In this document: positions 22,210 to 32,121 of the stretch, piece after piece | Numbering within the stretch: the first letter of the stretch is position 1 | How the letters are laid out: every line of letters starts with the position of its first letter | NCBI GenBank assembly: GCA_033239005.1 | Contig: BSQZ01000004.1 | Location: 15,830,507-15,894,506 of the forward strand | Source of the DNA: Lamellibrachia satsuma | Taxonomy: Eukaryota > Annelida > Polychaeta > Sabellida > Siboglinidae | DNA length: 64,000 bases | Reading direction: 5' to 3' | Made by a program: the position numbers and the translations under genes | Notes under the pieces: generated by a model | Told to the model about the DNA's origin: nothing | Seen by the model: the letters and a program-made list of their open reading frames with translations, nothing else | Database searches by the model: none

Positions 22210-22811
22210 ATAAAAAATGAAGGCAATGAAGGAGAATAAATCACCTGGAGTGGATGGAATTCCTCCAAAACTACTAATGGAAACAGTAGAAAAAATTATT
22301 ACAAACTTGTCATTAGAAGAGGGAGTGGTTCCTTTTGAATGCAAAGAAGCAAACATCATACCATTACTTTAAAAGGGTACGAGAAATAAGAGAATTACAG
22401 ACCAGCGATTTTTAATATCGGTGATTTTTTTTTATTAGAAAGGTTAGTTAAAGACTACCTATATGGTGGACTTCCTTGTTAGGCATAAATTAATAAATCC
22501 ATCTCAACATGGCGAGGTCATACATAACAAATATGTTATGTTTTTTTTTGGAAGAAATCACTAAAGGCTAGACGAATGATCACCAGTCGATATTATTTAC
22601 TTAGATTATCAGAAAGCTTTCGACAAAGTACCAAGTCAAAAATTACTACAGAAATTAAAAGCCCATGGTATTGGGGATGACATAATCAACTGGATAGAAC
22701 AATAGCAGAAGACAGCGTGTTATAGTTGATGGAGTGGTTTAAAACTGGAAATCGGTTTTGAGTGGGGTACCACAAGGATTGGTATTAGCCTGTTAGAATG
22801 TTTATTATTGT

Positions 22812-22849
22812 TAATATATATATATATATAATATATATATATATATATT
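22812..22849. repeat. (TA)n expansion inside CR1 reverse transcriptase
   Basis: The codons for LIYIND (ttaatatatatcaatgac in intact copies) have expanded into a TA tract. Confidence 0.85.
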
Positions 22850-23384
22850 TCAAAATTTTCAGTATGTTGCTTGTTATATAACAAGCAACATATTGACATT
22901 TGCAGATGACACAAAGGTTTTAGAAAGGTTAAAAATTGTTGTGATAAACAATACTTACAAAAGGATCCAGACAAATTAGTTAAATGGTCTGAAAATTGGC
23001 AGATATTACTCAGTTCAATTCAAATGTCTACACACAGGAGACAGGAACTATAAAATGATAGAACTTGGATGTAAACTATAAAATGTGAGATACAGTTCTA
23101 GGTACTACCATAAAAGAAAATACTTAAGAATAACGATAAGACTTAGTGCTGATAGGAAAGTTTCAGAGCAGAGTGGTATTGCAGCTTCAAAGGGTAATCA
23201 AATTATTGGGTTGATTAGGAGAAATATAACATATAAGGAAAAACAGCTAATTTTACCTCTGTATTATGCAATTTCTAGGCCTCATTATACCTCTGTATAA
23301 TGCAATAATAGGCCTCATTATACCTCTGTATAATGCAATTTCTAGGCCTCATTTAGAATAATGTAAACATGGAGGCCATATCAT

Positions 23385-23584
<200 letters not shown>

Positions 23585-23751
23585 TCTGGAAAGAATAAAC
23601 AGGAGAACAACTACAATGATTTCAGAACTGAGAGATGTTAGTTATGAAGAATGCCTAAACGAATGTGGTTTAAGAATCCTAGAGACAATGATGTTAAGAG
23701 GAAATCAAATTGAAGTTTTTAAGGTATTGAATGGGTATGAGTATATATCAT

Positions 23752-24268
23752 GTTGAACACCTCTACACTGCCAGGGTAGAGTTGTGTTGAACACCTCCAC
23801 ATCACCAGGGTAGAGTTGTGTTGAACACCTCCACATCACCAATGTAGAGTTGTGTTGAACACCTCCACATCACCAGGGTAGGGTTGTGTTGAACTCCACA
23901 CCACCAGGGTAGAGTTGTGTTGAACACCTCCACATCACCAGGGTAGAGTTGTGTTGAACACTTCCACACCACTAGGGTAGAGTTGTGTTGAACATCTCCA
24001 CACTGCCAGGGTAGAGTTGTGTCACCTCCACACTGTCAGGGTACAGTTGTGTCAAACACCTCCACACTGCCAGGGTAGAGTTGTGTTGAACACCTCCACA
24101 CCGCAAGGGCAGAGTTGTGTTGAACACCTCTACACTGCCAGGGTAGAGTTGTGTTGAACACCTCCACACCACCAGGGTATAGTTGTGTTGAACACCTCCA
24201 CACCACCAGGGTAGAGATGTATTGAACTCCTCCACACCACCAGGGTAGAGTCGTATGAACACCTTTCA
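23752..24268. repeat. 34-bp minisatellite B, array 2
   Basis: About 15 units of the 34-bp repeat of array 1, including matching variant units at both ends. Its right flank (24269-24868) matches 8609-9210. It is the start of segmental duplication copy 2. Confidence 0.95.
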
Positions 24269-24868
24269 TGCATCACAGCAATTAACTCATCGCGTCCAGC
24301 AAATGACATGATGTTTCAAGCTTCCCTTACCACTTTGGGGAGAAATTAAAGTTGTTCGCCACTGCTATGAGCCTGTCATAGTAGATAAAGAGCTGTCACT
24401 TTCCATCTCTTCACGAAGTATCGATCTGCATCAAAGTAGCCACACAATTCACCTTGCCGGACATATTCAGAGCACCATTGTATGCTTGATCATGCATCTT
24501 TTGGAAGTCGAAGCCGAGCTGCTCGATCTTTTCAGTGATGTCTCTCGTGCAACCCCAGGGAAACACAAGCGAAACTCTAAGAATTCCTCATGGATATTCT
24601 GTTTTTCTGTCATAATTCAGGACAAAACTTAAGTGTTCTTTGTTTGATATGTCACAAGCCTTGAGGAAATAACGCTGATGGAATTGAGAAAGCTTTTGCA
24701 TTTCAGTCATAATCTTCTGCTGGATCTGGTCCACGAATATGGCAATAATTTCATTATGTGTTATCTTTAAAGCCTATAAGGTCCATTTGCGTTTAGTAAT
24801 GTGTATTACGGGGACATAATTATTCTTAATATATATATATTCTTAATATATATATCTTAATATATATA
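24269..24868. repeat. Segmental duplication copy 2, part 1 (hAT fragment inside)
   Basis: Near-identical to 8609-9210. It contains the duplicate of the DUF4371-like hAT fragment (minus strand, about 24395-24785) with a one-base deletion (tgtctctcgtg versus tgtctcctcgtg). It ends within the TA tract and jumps to sequence equivalent to 10436, omitting 9211-10435 and therefore the exon at 9986. Confidence 0.9.
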
Positions 24869-25365
24869 TGTTCGTATTTTGTTCCGATGTCTGATTGAGC
24901 TACAACAACCAAGCTAGATTACATATTTATTGCACCTAATGTCGCCATCTTGTGGATTAACTTGATAAAATAGGGTCACACGGCATCATCTAGTGAGTAC
25001 AAATCATATTTAACAGGAGCTGTATGGATGCTTTCTGAACATAAATTATTATAAGATATGACACATACTTTTATTTTAGTACAAACCCAAGAGAACACCT
25101 TTTAAAGCAGATATTGAATGGATAGGAGATCACCTACGTATGTTTGACCCTTGAGTTGAATCAGTTGGGATTAGTGCTTTGTGTCGAGTAAGCTTTTAGC
25201 AGCTCATTATAGGATCCAAAGAAGAAAATAAAAAACATGTCGGACCTGCCACATTTCTTGGGTTGCAATCTGTATTTTTGATCTAAAATTCTGTAAGAAT
25301 CTGTATCAAATTGTATCATTCAAACATATATGTCGCGCATACCATAACAACATGCGAATACAAGT
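24869..25365. repeat. Segmental duplication copy 2, part 2
   Basis: Matches 10436-10938 with scattered substitutions. It is interrupted at 25365 by a LINE insertion and continues at 28759. Confidence 0.9.
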
Positions 25366-28300
25366 CCTATGGCGACGGGGTGAAAGCTACGATGGCAGGT
25401 TGGAGTAACTGGAAGCTATTAGCTGAAGCTCTACACATAGGCGGCTTGGATATGATGGTCGTGTGTTGTTGATGAACAACAACAATGCAGGGCAGCAGTC
25501 CAGGCGACCAGGCAGCCTTATCTAGGGATGCACTGCCTGCCCCAATCCGGGCATGCCCCTAGAAAAGGTGGGGTAAACAAAGCTTGTTCAATTTCACTCC
25601 TGATCAGCATGCCACGGCTAGTGGGACTCTAATACCAGCGGTACGAAACAAATGAAGAAGAAGCTATCAATAGCAACATGGAATGTGAGGACCCTATTAG
25701 ACTTGAAAGATGCGGACAGGCCACAAAGGCAAACAGCACTAGTGGCTCGAGAACTTGATCGCTATAACATAGATATAGCTGCTCTTCAAGAAACTCGTCT
25801 TGAAGGACAAGGCACACTACAAGAAAAGAACCATACATTCTTCTGGATATGGAAAGAACCTGGGATAAGGAGAGAAGCAGGGGTTGGATTCGCGATTGCA
25901 AATAGTCTTGTTAAACAACTCCCTACTCTACCGACTGGTATATCAGAACGTCTCATCACCCTCAGAATACCTATAGGGAAAACCCGTTATGCTACCGTTA
26001 TCAGTGCTTATGCACCGACTATGGCAAATCCAGATCAAGCAAAGGAAGAATTCTACGAACTACTGGGTCAAACGCTCCAAAAGATCCCATCTACTGATCA
26101 AGTAATTATACTTGGAGACTTCAATGCCGGAGTGGGAGATGACACCACGTCTTGGTCAATAGCTTTGGGAAAGTTTGGAAGGGACAAGTAAAACTCAAAT
26201 GGTGAACAACTCCTTTCTATATGTATGCAGTTCAAACTTGCGATCACAAACACATTTTTCAAAATGCCTGAACACTGGTACTACTCTTGGCAACACCCAC
26301 GTTCGAAACGCTGTCACTTAATAGATTACGTAATAACACGAAGAGTAGACCTAGCTGACATACGAAGTACACGTGCAATGCGTCGTGCAGACTGTTCAAC
26401 CGATCACTACCTCATTCGCTCACTGTGCAACTTCCATATCAAGCCACCTCGTAGGAATACTGGCCCTACACCTGTGAAGAAGCTAAATGTCAGTAAGTGG
26501 CAGACAGCAAGATGCAGGCACTGTTAATGACAAATATGGAAGCCAACATGACAAACCTTCCATGCGATGGCACGATCAATGATCAATGGGAGAATCTCTG
26601 TGAGAAAGTGTACCAAACATCTGTTGACGCACTGGGACACACAGCAAGGAAACATCAAGATTGGTTTGATGAAAATGATGAGGAAATATTATCGCTACTG
26701 GATGAAAGGCGTAGGGCACATGACGCATTGCTGTCACAACAGACAAGAAGTCGAAACCAGCGCTATGTACAAGCAAAATCCAAGCTACAAAAAAAACTAC
26801 GAGCGATGCAAAATTCCTGGTGGTGCAAAAAAGCTGACGAAATGCAACAGTTAGCTGATGAAAATTCCTTAAAAGGATTCTTTGCTGCAATCAAATAGAT
26901 CTATGGTCCCCAAAAAACTGCTATTGCACCAGTTAGAAATGCAGAAGGTTCACAAGTTTTCACAGAGAAGCCAGAAATTGTGTCCAGATGGAGTGAATAT
27001 TTCAGCGAGCTACTGAATTGCCCAACGATTGCTACAGAAGAAGCACTTGCTACGATAGAACAACACCCAACACAGGAAGACATTGCAAATCCACCAACAC
27101 TAGAGGAAATTGTGGCTGCCATCAAATCAACAAAGTCAGGAAAGACACCAGGACTGGATGGTTTACCTGCTGAAATATATAAATATGGAGGTGAAGCGCT
27201 TCATACACAACTCCTGAAATTCTATCGCACTTGTTGGACAGCAAAAGAGTTACCACAGCAGTTCAAAGACGCTTTGATAATCGCAATATACAAAAAGAAG
27301 GGTGACCGTAGGGACTATGGGAACTACCGGGGCATTTCACTGCTCTCAACTGCGGGAAAAATCCTAGCAAAAATCCTTCTGAAAAGACTACAAACAATTG
27401 TAGAATTGATTCTCCCTGAAAGCCAGTGTGGGTTTCACACCTCACGCTCCACAATTGACATGATATTCACCTTGCGGCAACTACAGGAAAAAGCTGTTGA
27501 ACAACAACAAAGCCTCTACATGATTTTTATTGACTTGTCAAAGGCATTCGACACAGTGGACAGATCAACCCTGTAGATCTTACTTAGAAGATATGGATGC
27601 CCTGAGACCTTTGTCAAGCTAATTCAGGAATTTCACGATGGCATGGCTGGTTCAGTGTCTGTTGGTGGAACAATTACAGATCCATTTGAAATCAGTCATG
27701 GATTAAAGCAAGGATGCGTCTTGGCACCCACTTTGTTCACTCTCTTTCTTGGAGCAGTACTATCTGCAACATCGGAACACTTGAGTATGGGCATTTTCAT
27801 CCGCACTAGAACTGATGGACAGTTATTCAACTTGGCTAGACTGAGAGCAAACACAAAAACTCGTGAACTTTGCATTCGTGAACTGCTGTTTGCAGATGAT
27901 GCTGCTATTGTTGCGCACACACTAGAAGACATCAAAGAGATTTGTAAACACTTTGAACAAGCTGCAACCTTATTTGGACTTACAATTAGTACAAAGAAAA
28001 CTGTAACACTCCACCAACCTCCACCTGGACAAACTTCAACTAGTCCATGGCACCCCACTAAAGTCAGTCAATAACTTCACATACTTGGGCAGTACGATTG
28101 CATCTGACAACACCATCGACATGGAAATTAGCAACCGTATACGTGCTGCCTCAGGAGCCTTTGGAGGACTTTGGAAGTGAGTATGGTCACAACATGGCAT
28201 TGCAATCTCCACAAAGTGCAAGGTGTACAAGGCGTACTGCCAACACTACTGTACTCAGCTGAGACGTATACTCTCTACCGTCGCCACATCATAAAACTTT

Positions 28301-28758
28301 CCCAAGTGCATCTCCGGCATCTACGACAAATCCTTCGGATATCATGGAAAGACCACATTTCAAATATAGACGTGTTGAGACAGGCCAACATGTCAAGTAT
28401 AGAATCCATTCTGACTGCAGCCCAACTCCGCTGGACTGGACATGTTACCCGAATGAGCAGCGATAGACTCCCAAAGGCGGTGTTCTATGGGGAATTATCC
28501 AGCTGGAAACGCCTTTGTGGTGGAGGCGGGCCGTACATTAGGGAAAGACTCATATAGAAGAAAAGTGAACTAAAAAATATATACATGAGCACAATCGTCG
28601 GCATGGCCTTCTAGGTGCTTCTATACCTACCGTCTTTTGCGATGACTGCGGCAGAGGTTTTGTGGCACAAATAGGCTTAAATTCTCACCGAAGAGCTAAG
28701 CACAAGGATACCCCCCTTCATTGATGTCATCATCGAACACGATGGACAGCAGAGAGAG
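25366..28758 (+). mobile_element. 3.4-kb APE-type LINE, near full length
   Basis: An insertion in duplicated sequence, flanked by a 6-bp duplication acaagt (25360-25365 and 28759-28764). It has a 5' leader of about 285 bp, endonuclease, reverse transcriptase and a C-terminal C2H2 finger. There is no separate ORF1 and no poly(A) tail was seen. The domain spelling resembles LINEs whose endonuclease is often labelled craniofacial development protein 2-like in animal genomes. The clade is left open. Confidence 0.85.
25652..28715 (+). pseudogene. LINE ORF2: endonuclease - reverse transcriptase - C2H2 finger
   Basis: The APE endonuclease spans about 25660-26440: ATWNVRTL, LQETRLEG, LGDFNAGVG and the STDH motif near 26395. 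The reverse transcriptase spans about 27130-28000: GKTPGLDGLPAEIYK, motif A IDLSKAFDTVD, GLKQGCVLAPTLF and motif C LLFADDA. The C-terminal region at 28171-28557 includes LRWTGHVTRM. A C2H2 finger near 28650-28720 reads FCDDCGRGFVAQIGLNSH then RRAKHK. Defects: in-frame stops at 26189, 26896 and 27574, a frameshift near 26500, another near 28060, and more after 28150. All catalytic motifs themselves are preserved, so decay is moderate. Confidence 0.85.
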
Positions 28759-29757
28759 ACAAGTACATAATTTTAGTACACATACATTATCACAAACAGA
28801 TCGGTGAAGTAGTCCCCGATTGTCGCCAGAATGTTATGCTCAGTGACAAAGTAGGCAAACATCACCTTCCAAAAATTTGGGTGAACGCTTATAAGAACAG
28901 ATTCTTTGACATTTTTTCATGGCCCAATTTTTTATTAAGCGTTCTGTATGCTTAGGTCGATTATGGTATATCATATAATTTATATTAATATACACACATG
29001 TTCTTCATTTCAGGAAACCTTCAAACGATGAAACAGAAAGTCGAAGCTGTGGAAAGTAAGTTGATCATTCACTACAGCCATCTCAATCAATGTGTTGTGA
29101 TTGTTTTTGTTATGAAAATGTGTTGCCAATACTGAAATATGTACACACAATAGTATGGTAGAGTATGACGCATTCAGATGAGTGAGGTTGAGTTAAGTGT
29201 TTATTTACTGAATAATTTATTTAATTCAACCGTGTCACAGTTCTACCAGCTGTATACTTTAGGGATATTAAGTAACAGTCACCCACATTCATTGGGAAAA
29301 GCCATATGTATTTGTTTATGTTAAGTACTGTTTTTGTTGTTTATCGTTTGACATTGCAGACACATTTGTCTTAATAGCCATACTGCCACACAGCTTCTGC
29401 AATGTTTGCATTTTTGTGTTTGGTTGAGATATCAACACACAACATGCTGCATTGTGTACTTATTGCAACTAGTATCGCCACCTGGTGGAATAACATGATA
29501 TAATTTTGACACTGACACGTAGCACCATCTAGTGAGTAGTAACCACATCTTATCATGAAAGTTTAATGTAAATGAAAGAGGTAACATGTTACACAGTGGA
29601 CTCTGCTTATCAAAACCTCTTCGGGTCAGAACAATTTCATTTGTTAAGGGGGTGATTCTTTTAAGTGAATTTCTAAAAAACAAATTGACTTAGAATTATA
29701 TATAAGTAACTGTATGTCAAGTAATTGAGCTTTGTTTTTTCAGTGGATACTGGATTT
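28759..29757. repeat. Segmental duplication copy 2, part 3
   Basis: Matches about 10933-12084, including a 42-nt exon and the left end of the pogo element. Identity breaks at 29757 (tggattt then ctatatagc). A (CATA)n tract at 29768-29797 follows. Confidence 0.9.
29014..29055 (+). CDS. 42-nt coiled-coil exon, duplicated copy
   Basis: A phase 1-1 exon with acceptor cttcatttcag and donor ggaaa|gtaagt. It codes GNLQTMKQKVEAVE, with heptad positions L3, M6, V10 and V13 all hydrophobic. It is the segmental-duplication counterpart of 11343-11384 and keeps both splice sites. Whether it is spliced to the upstream exons, 18 kb away across many insertions, cannot be told from sequence. It might be a third in-frame unit of the same gene or an orphan. 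Confidence 0.55.
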
Positions 29758-29767
29758 CTATATAGCA

Positions 29768-29797
<30 letters not shown>
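29768..29797. repeat. (CATA)n microsatellite
   Basis: A short tetranucleotide tract at the junction of duplication copies 2 and 3. Confidence 0.9.
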
Positions 29798-29800
<3 letters not shown>

Positions 29801-29896
29801 GGCAACATGCAAGAAGAAAGAACATTCAACCTCCCTCAATGTAGAGTATGATACATTCAAATGAGGGAGGTTGAATATTCTTTCTTGCACGCTGCC
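29801..29896. repeat. Fold-back inverted repeat at duplication junction
   Basis: The arm at 29801-29838 is the reverse complement of 29862-29896 with a few mismatches (shared core ttcaacctccctca), separated by a 23-nt loop. The right arm belongs to duplication copy 3 (compare 10163-10200). The left arm is an inverted copy of it. Confidence 0.85.
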
Positions 29897-30230
29897 ATTC
29901 AATGGCTGAACTGATTAGTTATTACAGTGTCCCAGTTGTACCACCTGTACTATTTAGGGAAAAGTAAAAGTAGTCATGTGTTTGTGTGAATAAAACCTAT
30001 AGACCACCCAAATTATTTCACAGTTCTGTTATTGTAGTTTAGCCTTTACACGTGTACATTACTTATATTGCTCATGTTTCTTCTCAGATATGCTTGCGAT
30101 CTTGTTACCCAACTGCTGCAGTGCTAAAAGTGTTGTGTTCATATTTTGTTTAGATATCTGGTTAAATTGAACTACCAACACACAACACCAAGCTGGATTA
30201 CATATGTGTTGCACCTAATGTTGCCATCTT
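29862..30230. repeat. Segmental duplication copy 3, part 1
   Basis: Matches about 10160-10517, more diverged than copy 2. It is interrupted by the CR1 insertion and resumes at 35095 with the equivalent of 10513. Confidence 0.85.
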
Positions 30231-30379
30231 GGATTGCATTTGGGAAATCTTGAGGAGAACACGAATTGAATTTGGTGGATTATATATTTGTTTAAAGCGT
30301 GGAATATTGATCAGATAAGTATTATTATTGCCTGTATATTAAACATAAACTTACAAGCGTCCTTGTTTAGTCAATAGTT

Positions 30380-30690
30380 GCTGTTAAAATTTAGCTATAG
30401 GAGTAATTTAGGGTAGTTTATATCGTAGATCTCCGAAGACTCGGTAGCGCGAGCGATAATTAAGGGTTGTTGTTGTCAGTTGATTGGGTACATAATACGA
30501 GACATAATATTATTGTAAATAATCTAGTGCATATTAAATATTGAAAACCTGAATATTTTGTTTTAGCAACATTTATTGTTAAAAGTTAGCCGTAGGTAGT
30601 ATTTCAGTGTAATTTAAAGAAGGTCACTGAAATTTCGTTAGCGCGAGCGATATTACGTTTTATTTGTTAGTCAGCTGTTACATAGAAAGT
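30380..30690 (+). promoter_or_regulatory. CR1 5' UTR with two related monomers
   Basis: Two imperfect direct repeats about 194 bp apart share the word tagcgcgagcgat (30445 and 30639) and the preceding ttaaaa-ttagc--taggagt-like stretch. Tandem 5' UTR monomers act as promoter units in some LINEs. Promoter function here is inference. Confidence 0.5.
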
Positions 30691-30840
30691 AAGTTGCAAG
30701 GCAGTAGTTGTAAATTTAATTAAGACATAAGTAAAATACTATAAAGTGTGTATTACAACACAAAAACAGTCTTTGTGAAGACTACCTAGTATAAATTGAT
30801 TATAAACGGATTATAAACAAATACAAATTTAATTTCTAAC

Positions 30841-32121
30841 ATGGCGCCGTGCAAACTCCAAGTAAAGGCGAAACGTAATTTGATATGTTCTAGCTGCGAC
30901 AGCTGGATAGACTTTGCAAAGTCCGGGTGTGTAAATTCGTGGGCGGAGGTGCAGGCGGATGATTATCATTTCGTGTGTAGGGGGTGTATGATGGTGAAAT
31001 ATCTGCAGGAGCAGGTGATTGAGCTAAGGCATATGATTTTGATGATGACGGCGCAGGGTGAGACAGAATGTGGGGAGAATGATGAGAGCAGAAGTGGTGA
31101 GACCAAGGAGAGCAGAGAGGGTGAGACCGAGGAGAGCAGAGGTGGTGAGACCGAGGAGAGCAGAGGTGGTGAGACCGAGGAGAGCAGAGGCGGTGAGAAT
31201 GAGGTGAGCAGAGGTAGTGAAAACGAGGAGAACAGGGGTGGTGAGAACAAGGAGAGCAGTGGCAATGTGAGGGAGAAAGCTGGTAAGAAGAAGAAAGATG
31301 GAAAAAGGAAGAATGTGCAACAAAAGGAAGATAACCGAGTGAGTGAAGAGGGATTGTCAGGTGGCAGGATGGTCGAGGACAACAAGAGCAGAGAAAAGGA
31401 TAAGACTGTGGATCAGAAGAAGAAAGATGACATAAGGCAGATAATGCAACAAAAGAGAGGTAAGCGGGTGAGTGGAGAGGGATTGCCAGGTGGTTAGACA
31501 GTAAAGGTTGATGATATGAGAGAAAGGGGGCATACTAGTAGTGTGCAACAGGAAAGGAGCTTTGCTGATGTAGTATCACAGGGGAAAGTGAGGAAAGCCC
31601 GGGTATTTATGGGGGATTCCATCATTAGGAAAGTGGATAAAATTGTAAATAGAGGAGATGACATAACAGTATGCCTACCAGGGGCAAAAGTAGAGGATAT
31701 AGCAGAGAAGGCAGGACAAGTCATGGGTGGTGGCACGGGAGGTGCTGTTCTCGTGCATGTGGGAACGAACAATGCAGAGAAGGAGGGAACGTCAGCCATC
31801 ATTGGTAAGTACAGGAGGTTGATCAAGACATTTAAAGAGGCACGAGTTGGACATATTGTATTGTCGGGGATATTACCAATAATGGGAGGCAGGGGTGAGG
31901 AATATAAGAACTGTAGGAGGATGGCGATCAACACACAGGTACAGAAGGTATGTATGGAGGAGGGAGTAGGCTTCGTAGACATGTGGTTAAACTTTGTGGG
32001 AAGAGGTGACTTTTTCATGAGAGATGGACTTCATCTGACAGGGAAGGGCGCTGCAGTTCTTGGGTGTGAGTTTGTCAGAGTTGTCGACGAGGGCACAGGT
32101 ACCATAAATTATTTAAACTAG
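30841..32121 (+). pseudogene. CR1 ORF1: zinc finger - repeat linker - SGNH hydrolase
   Basis: Begins MAPCKLQVKAKRNLICSSCD. The N-terminal finger has paired CxxC motifs (CSSC and CRGC, residues 19-48) with W residues between them, PHD-like as in CR1 ORF1. A linker of 8-residue repeats (ESRGGETE type, about 31080-31260) follows. The C-terminal SGNH-hydrolase/esterase domain at about 31590-32090 has GDSI (nucleophile Ser), LVHVGTNN (oxyanion block) and DGLHLTGKG (catalytic Asp-His). This domain is thought to act on lipids or bind RNA in CR1 ORF1. A single in-frame TAG at 31495-31497 interrupts the linker. The frame ends T-TTA-AAC-TAG at 32112-32121, the frameshift candidate. Confidence 0.85.
32112..32121 (+). 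promoter_or_regulatory. Candidate -1 ribosomal frameshift site (TTTAAAC-TAG)
   Basis: The heptamer T TTA AAC sits in the ORF1 zero frame and is followed directly by the ORF1 stop TAG. A -1 slip reads TTT AAA CTA GAT and enters the ORF2 frame, which stays open to 34142. The same heptamer and stop are present in the CR1 copies at 43530-43539 and 62827-62836 on the minus strand. No downstream pseudoknot was assessed. Confidence 0.6.

Noticed and set aside
30966..31385. Minus-strand open frames rich in Ser/Leu/Pro opposite CR1 ORF1
   Set aside because: Antisense of the charged repeat linker of ORF1. No independent evidence.
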